DNA from: Mycolicibacterium peregrinum
Lineage (GTDB): Bacteria; Actinomycetota; Actinomycetes; Mycobacteriales; Mycobacteriaceae
Direction of reading: 5' to 3'
DNA: 47,528 nt
Assembly (NCBI RefSeq): GCF_001665625.1
Contig: NZ_LZSY01000185.1
Coordinates: forward strand, 1 to 47,528
The position numbers and the translations under genes were made by a program. The notes beneath the pieces are model-generated. The model made no database searches and was not told the origin of the DNA. It was given only the letters and a program-made list of their open reading frames with translations. Positions 8,833-16,701 of the stretch are shown piece after piece. Within the stretch, counting starts at the first letter, position 1; every line of letters begins with the position of its first letter.

Positions 8833-10673
8833 GAGGTGAGCTCTAATCCGTCGAGGTCGCCCTTGTCCCGCCAGTCGGCGATCAGCTCATCGAAGGCGTA
8901 GAACCCCGGCGAGTAGAAATCACCGAGGAAAGCACCGTTGCGTTCCGCGCCACCGCGGCCCTCGTTGTTGTAGTAGCCAGGCGTGCAGGACAGTTCGAAC
9001 GCCGAGTTGTCGATCGACAGCTCGCGGACCGTCGAGACCCAGGCGTCCTGGCCCTCCTCGCTGGGCTCGACCGTCGTCGCGCCCCGGTTCTGGGCCTCGG
9101 CGATGATGTAGGCGATGTGCTTGGCCTGCTGTTCGAACATCGCGGTGGTGTTCGCCGAGACGCCGCCCTGGATGAAGCCCATGAAGAACTGGTTGGGGAA
9201 TCCGCGGCTGGTCATCCCGTGCAGGGTCTTGTAGTCGTTCTGCCAGTAGTCGAACAGCGACAGCCCGTCGCGGCCCACGATGACATCGATCGCAAACCGG
9301 CGGCTGATCTCGGTCGAGATCTCGAAGCCGCTCGCGAAAATGACGCAGTCGACCTCATATTCGACGCCGTCGGCAACGATGCCCTTCTCCGTCAGCCGTT
9401 CCACCCCCTTGGACGCCGACACGTCGACGAGTTTCACGTTGGGACGGTTGAACGTGGTCAGATAGTGCTCACTCGACGTCGGCCGCTTACACATGAATCG
9501 GTAGTACGGCTTCAGCGCCTCGGCAGTCGCGGGATCCTCGACAACTTCGGCGACCAGACGGCGGAGCCGCTCCATGATCTTGAAGTCTTCTTCCTCCCGG
9601 AACGCCATGATCTGCTCGATGGTGACCTCGGCCGGATTCTCGCTGGCCGCGATCCGGGCGGTCAGGTTGCGCCCGAGCTCGGTCCAGAAGTCGCACACCA
9701 GATCTGGTTCGCCGAACACCACCCCGACGAACGGCGACCAGTTGTGGAAGTTGCGCTTGCGCTCTTCCTGCCAACCTGGTTGTAGAGAAGCCGCCCAGGC
9801 CGGATCGGTGGGTGGGTTGGTGCGTGCGTCGACCGATGACGGGGTCCGCTGGAAGACGAACAGCTCTTGGGCATCACGGCCCAGGTGCGGCACCAACTGG
9901 ATACCGGTCGCGCCGGTGCCGACCAGGGCCACACGTTTGTCGGCGAGCTTGTGCAGGCCACCGTCGGCGTCGCCGCCGGTGTAGTCGTAATCCCATCGTG
10001 CGGAATGGAATACGTGTCCCTTAAAGTCCTTGATGCCTGGAATCCCCGGCAGCTTCGGGCGGTTGTAGGAGCCCTGCGCCATCACGACGAAGCGGGCCCG
10101 GATGTCGTCGCCCCGATCCGTGCTGATCTGCCAGCGCTGCGTCGCGTCGTCCCAGCGCATGTCGCGCACCTGAGTGGAGAACAGCGCACCGTCGTAAAGG
10201 CCGAAGTGCTTGCCGATGTTGCGGCAGTGCTGGAAGATCTCGGCGCCGTCGGCGAACTTCTTGCTCGGCATGAAGTCGAGTTCTTCGAGCAGCGGGATGT
10301 AGCAGTAGGCGTCGTTGTCGCACTGGATTCCGGGGAAGCGGTTCCAGTACCAGACCCCGCCGAAGTCGCCCGCCATCTCGATGACGCGGATACCCTCGAC
10401 GCCCGCCTTCTTCAGGTGCGCCCCAGCCAGCAGACCCGCGAAGCCGCCACCGAGGATGACGACATCAGCGTCCTCGACGATCGGGTCCCGTTCGGTCACC
10501 GTCGTGTAGGGGTCGACCTCGTAGAAGTCGGCGAAATCGCCTTCCAGTTCCAGGTACTGGTCGGCACCCTCCGGCCGAAGCCGCTTGGCCCGCTCGGCGG
10601 CGTACTTCTCCCGGATCGCGTCGATGTCGAAATCGGCGGGAGTGTCGGTGGGGCCGCAGATCGGTTGGGTCAT
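8829..10673 (-). CDS. Flavin-containing monooxygenase, Baeyer-Villiger type
   Basis: The product has 614 residues, the size of class I Baeyer-Villiger monooxygenases with an N-terminal extension of about 65 residues. The FAD Rossmann motif GGGFAG lies near residue 74, the fingerprint F-x-G-x3-H-x3-W-D reads FKGHVFHSARWD, and the second nucleotide motif GTGATG follows. These enzymes use NADPH and O2 to insert oxygen next to a ketone, giving an ester or lactone. Here it would act on a ketone made by one of the SDRs, with ring cleavage as the likely outcome. ATGA overlaps couple it to the LLM gene upstream and the TauD gene downstream. Confidence 0.9.
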   Translation of the reverse strand: MTQPICGPTDTPADFDIDAIREKYAAERAKRLRPEGADQYLELEGDFADFYEVDPYTTVTERDPIVEDADVVILGGGFAGLLAGAHLKKAGVEGIRVIEMAGDFGGVWYWNRFPGIQCDNDAYCYIPLLEELDFMPSKKFADGAEIFQHCRNIGKHFGLYDGALFSTQVRDMRWDDATQRWQISTDRGDDIRARFVVMAQGSYNRPKLPGIPGIKDFKGHVFHSARWDYDYTGGDADGGLHKLADKRVALVGTGATGIQLVPHLGRDAQELFVFQRTPSSVDARTNPPTDPAWAASLQPGWQEERKRNFHNWSPFVGVVFGEPDLVCDFWTELGRNLTARIAASENPAEVTIEQIMAFREEEDFKIMERLRRLVAEVVEDPATAEALKPYYRFMCKRPTSSEHYLTTFNRPNVKLVDVSASKGVERLTEKGIVADGVEYEVDCVIFASGFEISTEISRRFAIDVIVGRDGLSLFDYWQNDYKTLHGMTSRGFPNQFFMGFIQGGVSANTTAMFEQQAKHIAYIIAEAQNRGATTVEPSEEGQDAWVSTVRELSIDNSAFELSCTPGYYNNEGRGGAERNGAFLGDFYSPGFYAFDELIADWRDKGDLDGLELTS

Positions 10674-11842
10674 GCGTTGGCCTTCTCGGGCAGCGCGGCG
10701 GCGTGCAGCGGGGCGGGCATATCGTGCACCGCGGGCAGCACCTCGGCCGCGAACAGCTTGGTCGACTCCATGGCCTTCTCGTACGGCATCGTGCCGAACT
10801 GCGGGACGATGGTGACCTCGCAGAACGAGCAGGCCTCCTGCGCGGCCTTGAGCTTCTCGAACACCGTCTCGGGGGTGCCGATCAGCAGGTTGGAGGCGTG
10901 GTATCCGGGCGGGCCGCCCTTCTTCTGGTTACCGACCTCCGAGGCGAGCACGGCAGTGGCGCTGGCCTCGCGGGCGGCGTACGCCTCATAGCCCTTGACA
11001 CCCTTGAAGTTGGACGCGTCGGCAAAGCCGTAGTGCACGTTGACATCCCGGTTCGCGGTCCAGATCCACTCCGCTGTGTCTTGGGCCTGGGCTTCCGTTG
11101 GCACGCAGTACATGAACATCACGTTCTTGGGCTGACAGGGCCCGAGGCCCTCCTCTGCCCGGAAGGTGTTGACCTTGCGCACCTCCTCACCGGCATCGGT
11201 GATCGGCTTGTTGCCGACGAACAGCGGCACCATGCCGCGCCGGGACAGGATCTCCAGCGACTCGGCGGTCGAGGACGAGCTGTAGATCCGGTCGAACAGG
11301 TCGGTGCTGATCGGCTCGGGACGCAGCGACATCTCGGGGAACGAGAAGATCTTGCCGTCATAGGAGAACCGCTCACCGGAGAACGCCAGCTTGAGGATGT
11401 CCAGCGTCTCGTTGAAGCGGTCCCGGCTCTCCTCCCGCGGCACACCGACCGCTGCGAACTCACCCTTGGACACCCCGCGGCCCAGGCCGATGGTGGTGTA
11501 GCGACCGTTGGAGACGATGTCGAGGTAGGCGATCTGGGTCGCCAGCCGGATCGGGTTCCACCACGGCACGACCGCCACGAACGTGCCCAGGCTGACCCGC
11601 TCGGTGCGTCCGGCGAAGTAGGTCAGTGCCTGAATCGGGTTGGGCGTCATGCCATACGGCGTTCCGTGGTGCTCGGGGAACCAGATCCCGTCGAAGCCCA
11701 GCGGCTCGGCGAGATCACCGAGAGCCAGCGCGGCCTGCACGCACTTGTAGTCCGGGGTGGCGGGCGGGGTGCTGAAGTCACCGGCGAGCACCCGCTCCCA
11801 GTCGTGGGAGTTCTGCGCTCCCGTACCCAGATTGACCTTCAT
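10670..11842 (-). CDS. LLM-class flavin-dependent oxidoreductase (luciferase-like)
   Basis: The product has 390 residues with a bacterial luciferase-like TIM barrel. Typical features are GFDGIWFPEHHG near residue 53, the SLGTFVAVVPWWNP strand and GRYTTIGLGRG. Enzymes of this class use reduced flavin (FMNH2 or F420H2) in monooxygenation or hydride transfer. Mycobacteria have many, so the exact reaction cannot be assigned. The ATG has GGAG upstream. The 65-base gap to the Rieske gene before it is the largest inside this operon; I see no clear terminator there. Confidence 0.87.
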   Translation of the reverse strand: MKVNLGTGAQNSHDWERVLAGDFSTPPATPDYKCVQAALALGDLAEPLGFDGIWFPEHHGTPYGMTPNPIQALTYFAGRTERVSLGTFVAVVPWWNPIRLATQIAYLDIVSNGRYTTIGLGRGVSKGEFAAVGVPREESRDRFNETLDILKLAFSGERFSYDGKIFSFPEMSLRPEPISTDLFDRIYSSSSTAESLEILSRRGMVPLFVGNKPITDAGEEVRKVNTFRAEEGLGPCQPKNVMFMYCVPTEAQAQDTAEWIWTANRDVNVHYGFADASNFKGVKGYEAYAAREASATAVLASEVGNQKKGGPPGYHASNLLIGTPETVFEKLKAAQEACSFCEVTIVPQFGTMPYEKAMESTKLFAAEVLPAVHDMPAPLHAAALPEKANA

Positions 11843-11907
11843 GTTGTCTCCTTACTCGGCGATTTGCGGCGTTTCGTCCGTGTCTGTCACGGCTCAGATT
11901 CCACAAA

Positions 11908-13323
11908 TCACTGGATGTCTCGGGGTTCTCCGGTGCCCATGTATTTGGAAAGTTGGTAGTGCAGGTTGACCGTGCTGCGTTCGCGGTAGGGATTCGGCAG
12001 AGTTCCGCGGAAACCTGCTGACTTCATCCCCTGTTGCACGGCCGCCATGTTCGAGAAATCCTGCGGCAGCACCGACAGCCAGTTCGGTGAGTCCTTCGGG
12101 GTGTAGGCCCACTCGGTCTGTGGCTCTTCGCCTTTGGGGTACAGCTCTAAGACGGCGACCTCGAAGATGCACTTGTCCGGGTTGTAGCTCGGATCGGGGC
12201 GCGCACTGTAGCACAGCGCGCTGGTCAGACCCTGTCCCACTTGGAAGTTCGGGAAGATCTGCCACGCGGTGCCGCTCTGCCCCAGGATGTCCGGCGGGAT
12301 GGTCGGCCAGATCACGCCACGCGCCTCGTCATCGCGGCGGGCCGAGGCCAGCCAGTGCTGCAGCACCTCGTCGGCGGGGGTGCCCTCCGGCAGTTCATCG
12401 ACCAGACGCTTGGCGGCGTTCACCAGGGTCTGCGTCGTCGTCGCGTTGGTCTCTTCCATGGTGTACACCTGCATCTCGGCAGTTGAGATGCGCGGATCAC
12501 CCGTGCCCAGGCGGATTTTGGACTTGGTCTCGTCCATGCCTTTCGGCGCGTCGTAGCCGATGTTGCTGTGTTTGCCCTGCGCCTTCGCCCAACCCTTGAA
12601 CTCGCCGAACTGGTTGAACTCCGGGTGCGTGGTGAACACGTGGTAGGTCTCGTTGAAGGCCTCCATCGCGACCTTCCAGTTGCAGTCGAAGTACAACCAC
12701 TTGCGCCACTTGTAGCGCATGTTCTCCAGCCCGAACGGGTCGAGGATCTTGGCCGCCGGGTACAGGTAGTCGATCAACGGCTCGCAGTGCGGGTCCATGT
12801 TGATGAAAAGCCATCCGCCCCAGGTGTCCACCTGCACGGGCGCCAGGTGTGTGTTGCGCGCAGTGAGCTTGCCCTGCCAGTCGTCCTGTTCGCGAATGTG
12901 GGTGCAGGCTCCGTCGAGTCCGTAGGTCCAGCCGTGGAATCCGCAGACGAAGGATTTCCTGGCCCGACCGGTCGCGTTCTTGGCCCCCTCCGGGTTGTCG
13001 ATCAGCTTGCGGCCGCGGTGCATGCAGACGTTGTGGTGCGCGGCAAAGGTATTGGCGCCCGTGCGAACCACGATGATCGAATCGTCGAGAATGTCGTATG
13101 TCAGGTAGCTACCGACCTCGGGGATCTCCTCGACCCGGCCCACCTGCTGCCACACCTTGCGCCACAGCCGATCCCGTTCAGCGCGTGCGTAGTGCGTCGA
13201 GATATAGGCCTCGACCGGGATGGTCGTCGGCGCAGACAGGTCCTCGGCGATGACTCCGGTCGAGTCGTCCGGTTCGGCGTCGACCTCCATCGCGGCGTCG
13301 AGATCAGATTCGGTGTGGGCCAT
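11908..13323 (-). CDS. Rieske non-heme iron oxygenase, large subunit
   Basis: The product has 471 residues. The Rieske [2Fe-2S] ligands are C100, H102, C127 and H130 (CMHRG ... CGFHGW). The spacing between H102 and C127 is 24 residues, longer than the usual 15-17, because of an Ala/Asn/Arg-rich insert. The catalytic iron site is suggested by NETYHVFTTH in the C-terminal domain. The family uses electrons from a reductase/ferredoxin to hydroxylate aromatic or steroid-like rings. No dedicated reductase or beta subunit is adjacent. The ATG shares a base with the SDR stop (TAATG), and its AGGAGG ribosome site lies inside the last Arg-Arg codons of that SDR. Confidence 0.9.
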   Translation of the reverse strand: MAHTESDLDAAMEVDAEPDDSTGVIAEDLSAPTTIPVEAYISTHYARAERDRLWRKVWQQVGRVEEIPEVGSYLTYDILDDSIIVVRTGANTFAAHHNVCMHRGRKLIDNPEGAKNATGRARKSFVCGFHGWTYGLDGACTHIREQDDWQGKLTARNTHLAPVQVDTWGGWLFINMDPHCEPLIDYLYPAAKILDPFGLENMRYKWRKWLYFDCNWKVAMEAFNETYHVFTTHPEFNQFGEFKGWAKAQGKHSNIGYDAPKGMDETKSKIRLGTGDPRISTAEMQVYTMEETNATTTQTLVNAAKRLVDELPEGTPADEVLQHWLASARRDDEARGVIWPTIPPDILGQSGTAWQIFPNFQVGQGLTSALCYSARPDPSYNPDKCIFEVAVLELYPKGEEPQTEWAYTPKDSPNWLSVLPQDFSNMAAVQQGMKSAGFRGTLPNPYRERSTVNLHYQLSKYMGTGEPRDIQ

Positions 13324-14180
13324 TAGATCCTCCTGATGGCTTCGCGGAAGGATTCGTCCTTGAGGAACAGCGATGTGTTGTCGCCGCCGAGATGGGTCCA
13401 GCGCAGGTTGAGTCCGCCGTCGACCAGGATGGTCTGGCCGGTGATGTAGCTCGAAAGATCTGAGAGCAGGAACAGGATGGCCCCGGCCTGTTCCTCGGGC
13501 GTACCGCGCCGGCCCATCGCGATCGCCCGCTGGTCACGCTCGGGATCGGCGTCGACATAGGTTGCCGAGGCGGCGGTTTCGGTGACGCCGGGCGCGACGG
13601 CGTTGACCCGGATGCCTTCGGCGGCAAGCTCTGCGGCCATGGTTCGGGTGGCCGCCACGATCGCGGCCTTCGCCGTGCCGTAGGCGACGTGATACGGCGC
13701 CGTGTTCATCCCGCTGATCGAGGACACCGACACGATCGAGCCCGGGTTGCCCTGGGCTCGGATTTCTGCGGCCACAGCCTGGCTCATGAAGAACATGGTT
13801 TCGAGGTTCGCGGTGAACAATTCGCGCCAGTCGGCCCGCGACACCCGGGTGGCCGGCATCCAGGTGGACGGAGCCGCACCGCCGGCGACATTGACCAGCC
13901 CGTACAGCGTCCCTTGTCCGTCAGATTGGAGCCGGCCCACCTCCTTCAGCACGGTGGCGATGCCCTCGTCCGTCGACGCGTCAGCCGCCACCGTCACCAC
14001 GTTCAGACCCTTGTCCGCGAGTGGCGCGACGTGGGTGTCGAGGTTGTCCTGCGACCGGCTCACCGCCACGACCGTGGCCCCGGCCTCCGCCGCCATCCGC
14101 GTGACGGTGGTGCCGATGCCGCCACCACCGGCGCCCGATACCACCACGACCCGGCCGTCCAGGCTCAGGGAACTGTCCAT
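13323..14180 (-). CDS. Short-chain dehydrogenase/reductase, first gene of the catabolic operon
   Basis: The product has 285 residues from the ATG at 14180. I prefer this start to the TTG six bases upstream because AAGGG sits six bases before the ATG. The nucleotide motif is unusual (SGAGGGGIG in place of TGxxxGxG); the catalytic Ser and Y-x3-K are present (SSISG, then YGTAKAA), and a classical C-terminus (SSYITGQTILVDGG) follows. It should oxidise an alcohol or reduce a ketone with NAD(P). As the first gene of the minus-strand operon it directly follows the divergent control region. Confidence 0.9.
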   Translation of the reverse strand: MDSSLSLDGRVVVVSGAGGGGIGTTVTRMAAEAGATVVAVSRSQDNLDTHVAPLADKGLNVVTVAADASTDEGIATVLKEVGRLQSDGQGTLYGLVNVAGGAAPSTWMPATRVSRADWRELFTANLETMFFMSQAVAAEIRAQGNPGSIVSVSSISGMNTAPYHVAYGTAKAAIVAATRTMAAELAAEGIRVNAVAPGVTETAASATYVDADPERDQRAIAMGRRGTPEEQAGAILFLLSDLSSYITGQTILVDGGLNLRWTHLGGDNTSLFLKDESFREAIRRI

Positions 14181-14200
14181 TCGCAACCCTTGCCGCTTAA

Positions 14201-14212
14201 TTGTCCGGACAA
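14201..14212. promoter_or_regulatory. Perfect 12-bp palindrome, candidate GntR operator
   Basis: TTGTCCGGACAA is a perfect palindrome 20 bases upstream of the SDR start at 14180. A near copy lies at 14297-14308. Because the divergent transcription unit encodes a GntR-family regulator, these are the best candidate binding sites. This is inference from symmetry and context; no binding data exist in the sequence. Confidence 0.5.
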
Positions 14213-14296
14213 CAAATGAGGATCTTCATATTGGAGAACACTATTCCGCAGCGCTTATTCAACCGTCAAGGGTGGATTTGGGCTTTCTGACAGCTA

Positions 14297-14308
14297 TTGT
14301 CTGGACTA
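14297..14308. promoter_or_regulatory. Second, degenerate copy of the palindrome
   Basis: TTGTCTGGACTA matches the palindrome at 14201-14212 in 10 of 12 positions and lies 25 bases before the beta-propeller gene start. One site near each divergent start fits control of both operons by the same repressor, with the product of the GntR gene as the obvious candidate. Confidence 0.42.
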
Positions 14309-14333
14309 CGACGAGTTGCTAACGTCCGAGGTC

Positions 14334-15956
14334 ATGAGCGCCCTATCGGCAAATCCCGGCATCGCCAACGCGAGGTACACCGCAAACCCGGCCGTGGCCG
14401 AGAACTGGGCGCTGCAGCAGGTCACCGGCCCCAGCCGGCTGTTCGGCGCGAACGGCCTGCGCACCGGCCCCGACGGCCGTATCTACGTCGCACAGGTCAC
14501 CGGCAGCCAGATCAGCGCTCTCGACCTGGACACGGGACAGCTGGAAACCGTCAGCGCCAAGGGTGGCGACATCATCGCCCCGGACGACGTGGCCTTCGAT
14601 CCGGAGGGCAACCTCTACGCGACCGAGGTGATGGACGGCCGGGTCAGCGTGCGCGCCGCCGACGGCACCACCCGCGTCCTGCGCGACGACATCCCCTCCG
14701 CGAACGGCATCACCTTCCATCAGGGACGGCTGTTCGTCGGAGAATGCCGCGCGGGTGGCCGGCTCATGGAGTTCGACCTGGCCGGTGGCGCCCCGCGCAT
14801 CCTGCTGGAGAACGTGCCCTCGCCCAACGCCATGGAGGTCGGCCCCGACGGGATGCTCTACTTCCCCGTGATGGGCGCGAACGAGATCTGGCGCATTGAC
14901 CCCAACGGCGGCGAGCCCCAGGTGGTGGCCGGCGGGCTCGGGGTACCGGACTCGGTCAAGTTCGACGCCGACGGCTATATCGTCTCCACCCAGGTGGCCA
15001 GCGGCCAGGTGTTGCGCATCGACCCGCGCAATGGCGAGCAGACGCTGCTGGCCCAGCTCAACCCCGGCCTGGACAACTGCACCTTCGTCGACGGCCGGCT
15101 CTTCGTCTCGAACTTCACCGGTGAGATCACCGAGATCTCATCGAGCGGCAGCCAGGCGGTACTGCCGGGTGGTTTGAACTGGCCGCTGGATCTGACGGTC
15201 GGCGCCGACGGCAACCTCTATGTCGCCGACGGCACCTACTTCTATCGGGTCGGCCCCGACGGGGACCTGCAGACAGTCGCGATGCTCTTCTCACCGGGCT
15301 ATCCGGGTTTCCTCCGTGGGGTGACCTCTTCGGGCCCAGGCGAATTCATCGTCACCACGGCTGCCGACACCGTGGCGCGGTTCCGCCCAGCTGGGGCTGA
15401 GGACGAGGTGAGCCAGGTCATCGCCAGTGGCATCGACCAGCCCTATGGTGTGGCTTTGGCGCCGGACGGATCCGTGCTGGTGGTCGAGCAGGGCGCCGGC
15501 CGGTTGCTCTCGGTGCGCGACGGCTCCGTGACTGTGTTGGCTTCGGGGCTGGACACCCCGGTCGGTGTGGTGATCGGACCGGACGGGGCACCATTGGTGT
15601 CGGTTTCCGGCGCCATTCTTCGTGTCGATGGCCAGGGTGGCGGCGGGGGCTCCACTGTTGTCGTCGACGGATTGCACACGCCGCACGGCATTCTCGTGCG
15701 CGACGGCGCGCTCTACATCGTCGACTCGGGCAGCAAAGAAGTTGTCGAGTACGAATTCAACACGGCGGGCCGCACCACGATCGCCACCGGGCTGCCGGTC
15801 GGACCGCCGCCCGGCGTGACTCCCAAGCCACTCAAGGGGATGCCGCCGTTCTCCGGCCCGCAGGGCCCGTTCGCCGGGATCACCGCGGGACCCGATGGGA
15901 CGCTTTACCTCTCGGGCGACGGCGACGGCAGCGTGCTGGCGCTGCGCAGAGGCTGA
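14334..15956 (+). CDS. SMP-30/NHL-type beta-propeller protein
   Basis: The product has 540 residues from the ATG at 14334 (a TTG at 14316 in the same frame is possible). It is built of about a dozen repeats of the form G-P-D-G-x-x-Y-V followed by a polar turn and I-x-x-x-D, as in SMP-30/gluconolactonase and NHL propellers. The number of repeats suggests two fused six-bladed propellers. Relatives include lactonases and strictosidine synthase-like enzymes, so hydrolysis of the lactone or ester made by the divergent Baeyer-Villiger-type enzyme is a reasonable guess. No signal peptide is evident. It is directly upstream of the GntR gene, four bases apart. Confidence 0.8.
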   Translation: MSALSANPGIANARYTANPAVAENWALQQVTGPSRLFGANGLRTGPDGRIYVAQVTGSQISALDLDTGQLETVSAKGGDIIAPDDVAFDPEGNLYATEVMDGRVSVRAADGTTRVLRDDIPSANGITFHQGRLFVGECRAGGRLMEFDLAGGAPRILLENVPSPNAMEVGPDGMLYFPVMGANEIWRIDPNGGEPQVVAGGLGVPDSVKFDADGYIVSTQVASGQVLRIDPRNGEQTLLAQLNPGLDNCTFVDGRLFVSNFTGEITEISSSGSQAVLPGGLNWPLDLTVGADGNLYVADGTYFYRVGPDGDLQTVAMLFSPGYPGFLRGVTSSGPGEFIVTTAADTVARFRPAGAEDEVSQVIASGIDQPYGVALAPDGSVLVVEQGAGRLLSVRDGSVTVLASGLDTPVGVVIGPDGAPLVSVSGAILRVDGQGGGGGSTVVVDGLHTPHGILVRDGALYIVDSGSKEVVEYEFNTAGRTTIATGLPVGPPPGVTPKPLKGMPPFSGPQGPFAGITAGPDGTLYLSGDGDGSVLALRRG

Positions 15957-15960
15957 CACC

Positions 15961-16695
15961 ATGACTGTCACAGCCGACCATCGTTACCTGCAGGTGGCTC
16001 GCACCCTCCGCAAGGAGATCGTCGACGGGGTGTACCCGGTGGGGTCACAATTGCCCACCGAACATGAACTGTGCGAGCGCTTCGAGGTCAGCCGTTACAC
16101 CGTGCGCGAGGCGCTGCGCCGGCTACGCGACGACAACCTCGTCACCTCACGGCCGCGGGCAGGCACCACGGTGGCACCGCGGGCCTCGACGAATACTTAT
16201 GCCCAGGACGTGGTCTCGATCAACGACCTGCTGGCCTTCGCGACCGGTGCACAGTTCACCATCGAATCCAACGCCATGGTCACGATCGACGCGGAGTTGG
16301 CGGGGCGCACCGGGCTCCCGCTCGGCGAGCAATGGCTGGCGGTCCGCGGCTACCGGCAGTCCGACGACGATCCGGCCCCGGTATGCCGTACCGAGTACTA
16401 CATCAACCGCAGCTTCGCCGCCGTCGGGCGTCTGCTGCAGCGTCATTCCGGCCCGATCTTCCCGCTGATCGAGGATCTGTTCGGAGTCAGTATCGTCGAA
16501 GTGCACCAGGAGATCTCAGCGATCGTCACCTCGCCCGAGCTGGCTGCGGGCCTCAAGGTCACCGCAGGCACCGCAGCCCTGCAGATGCAGCGCACCTACA
16601 CCACCTCCGACGGGGAGATCGCCCAGGTCACCGTCAACACGCACCCGTCGGACCGGTTCCGGCACGCCATGACGATGCGCCGGGTCAAGGGCTGA
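15961..16695 (+). CDS. GntR-family regulator, HutC/UTRA type
   Basis: The product has 244 residues. The N-terminal winged helix (residues about 8-75) shows the GntR pattern VGSQLPTEHELCERFEVSRYTVREALRRLRDDNLV. The C-terminal domain has the UTRA layout: an LAVRGYRQ strand, then CRTEYYINRSFA and an E-I-S-A-I strand, indicating a small-molecule-responsive HutC-type repressor. It is encoded inside the divergent operon that it probably controls together with the minus-strand operon through the palindromes at 14201-14212 and 14297-14308. The effector may be a pathway acid or CoA ester; nothing in the sequence identifies it. Confidence 0.9.
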   Translation: MTVTADHRYLQVARTLRKEIVDGVYPVGSQLPTEHELCERFEVSRYTVREALRRLRDDNLVTSRPRAGTTVAPRASTNTYAQDVVSINDLLAFATGAQFTIESNAMVTIDAELAGRTGLPLGEQWLAVRGYRQSDDDPAPVCRTEYYINRSFAAVGRLLQRHSGPIFPLIEDLFGVSIVEVHQEISAIVTSPELAAGLKVTAGTAALQMQRTYTTSDGEIAQVTVNTHPSDRFRHAMTMRRVKG

Positions 16696-16701
16696 GGCGC
16701 G

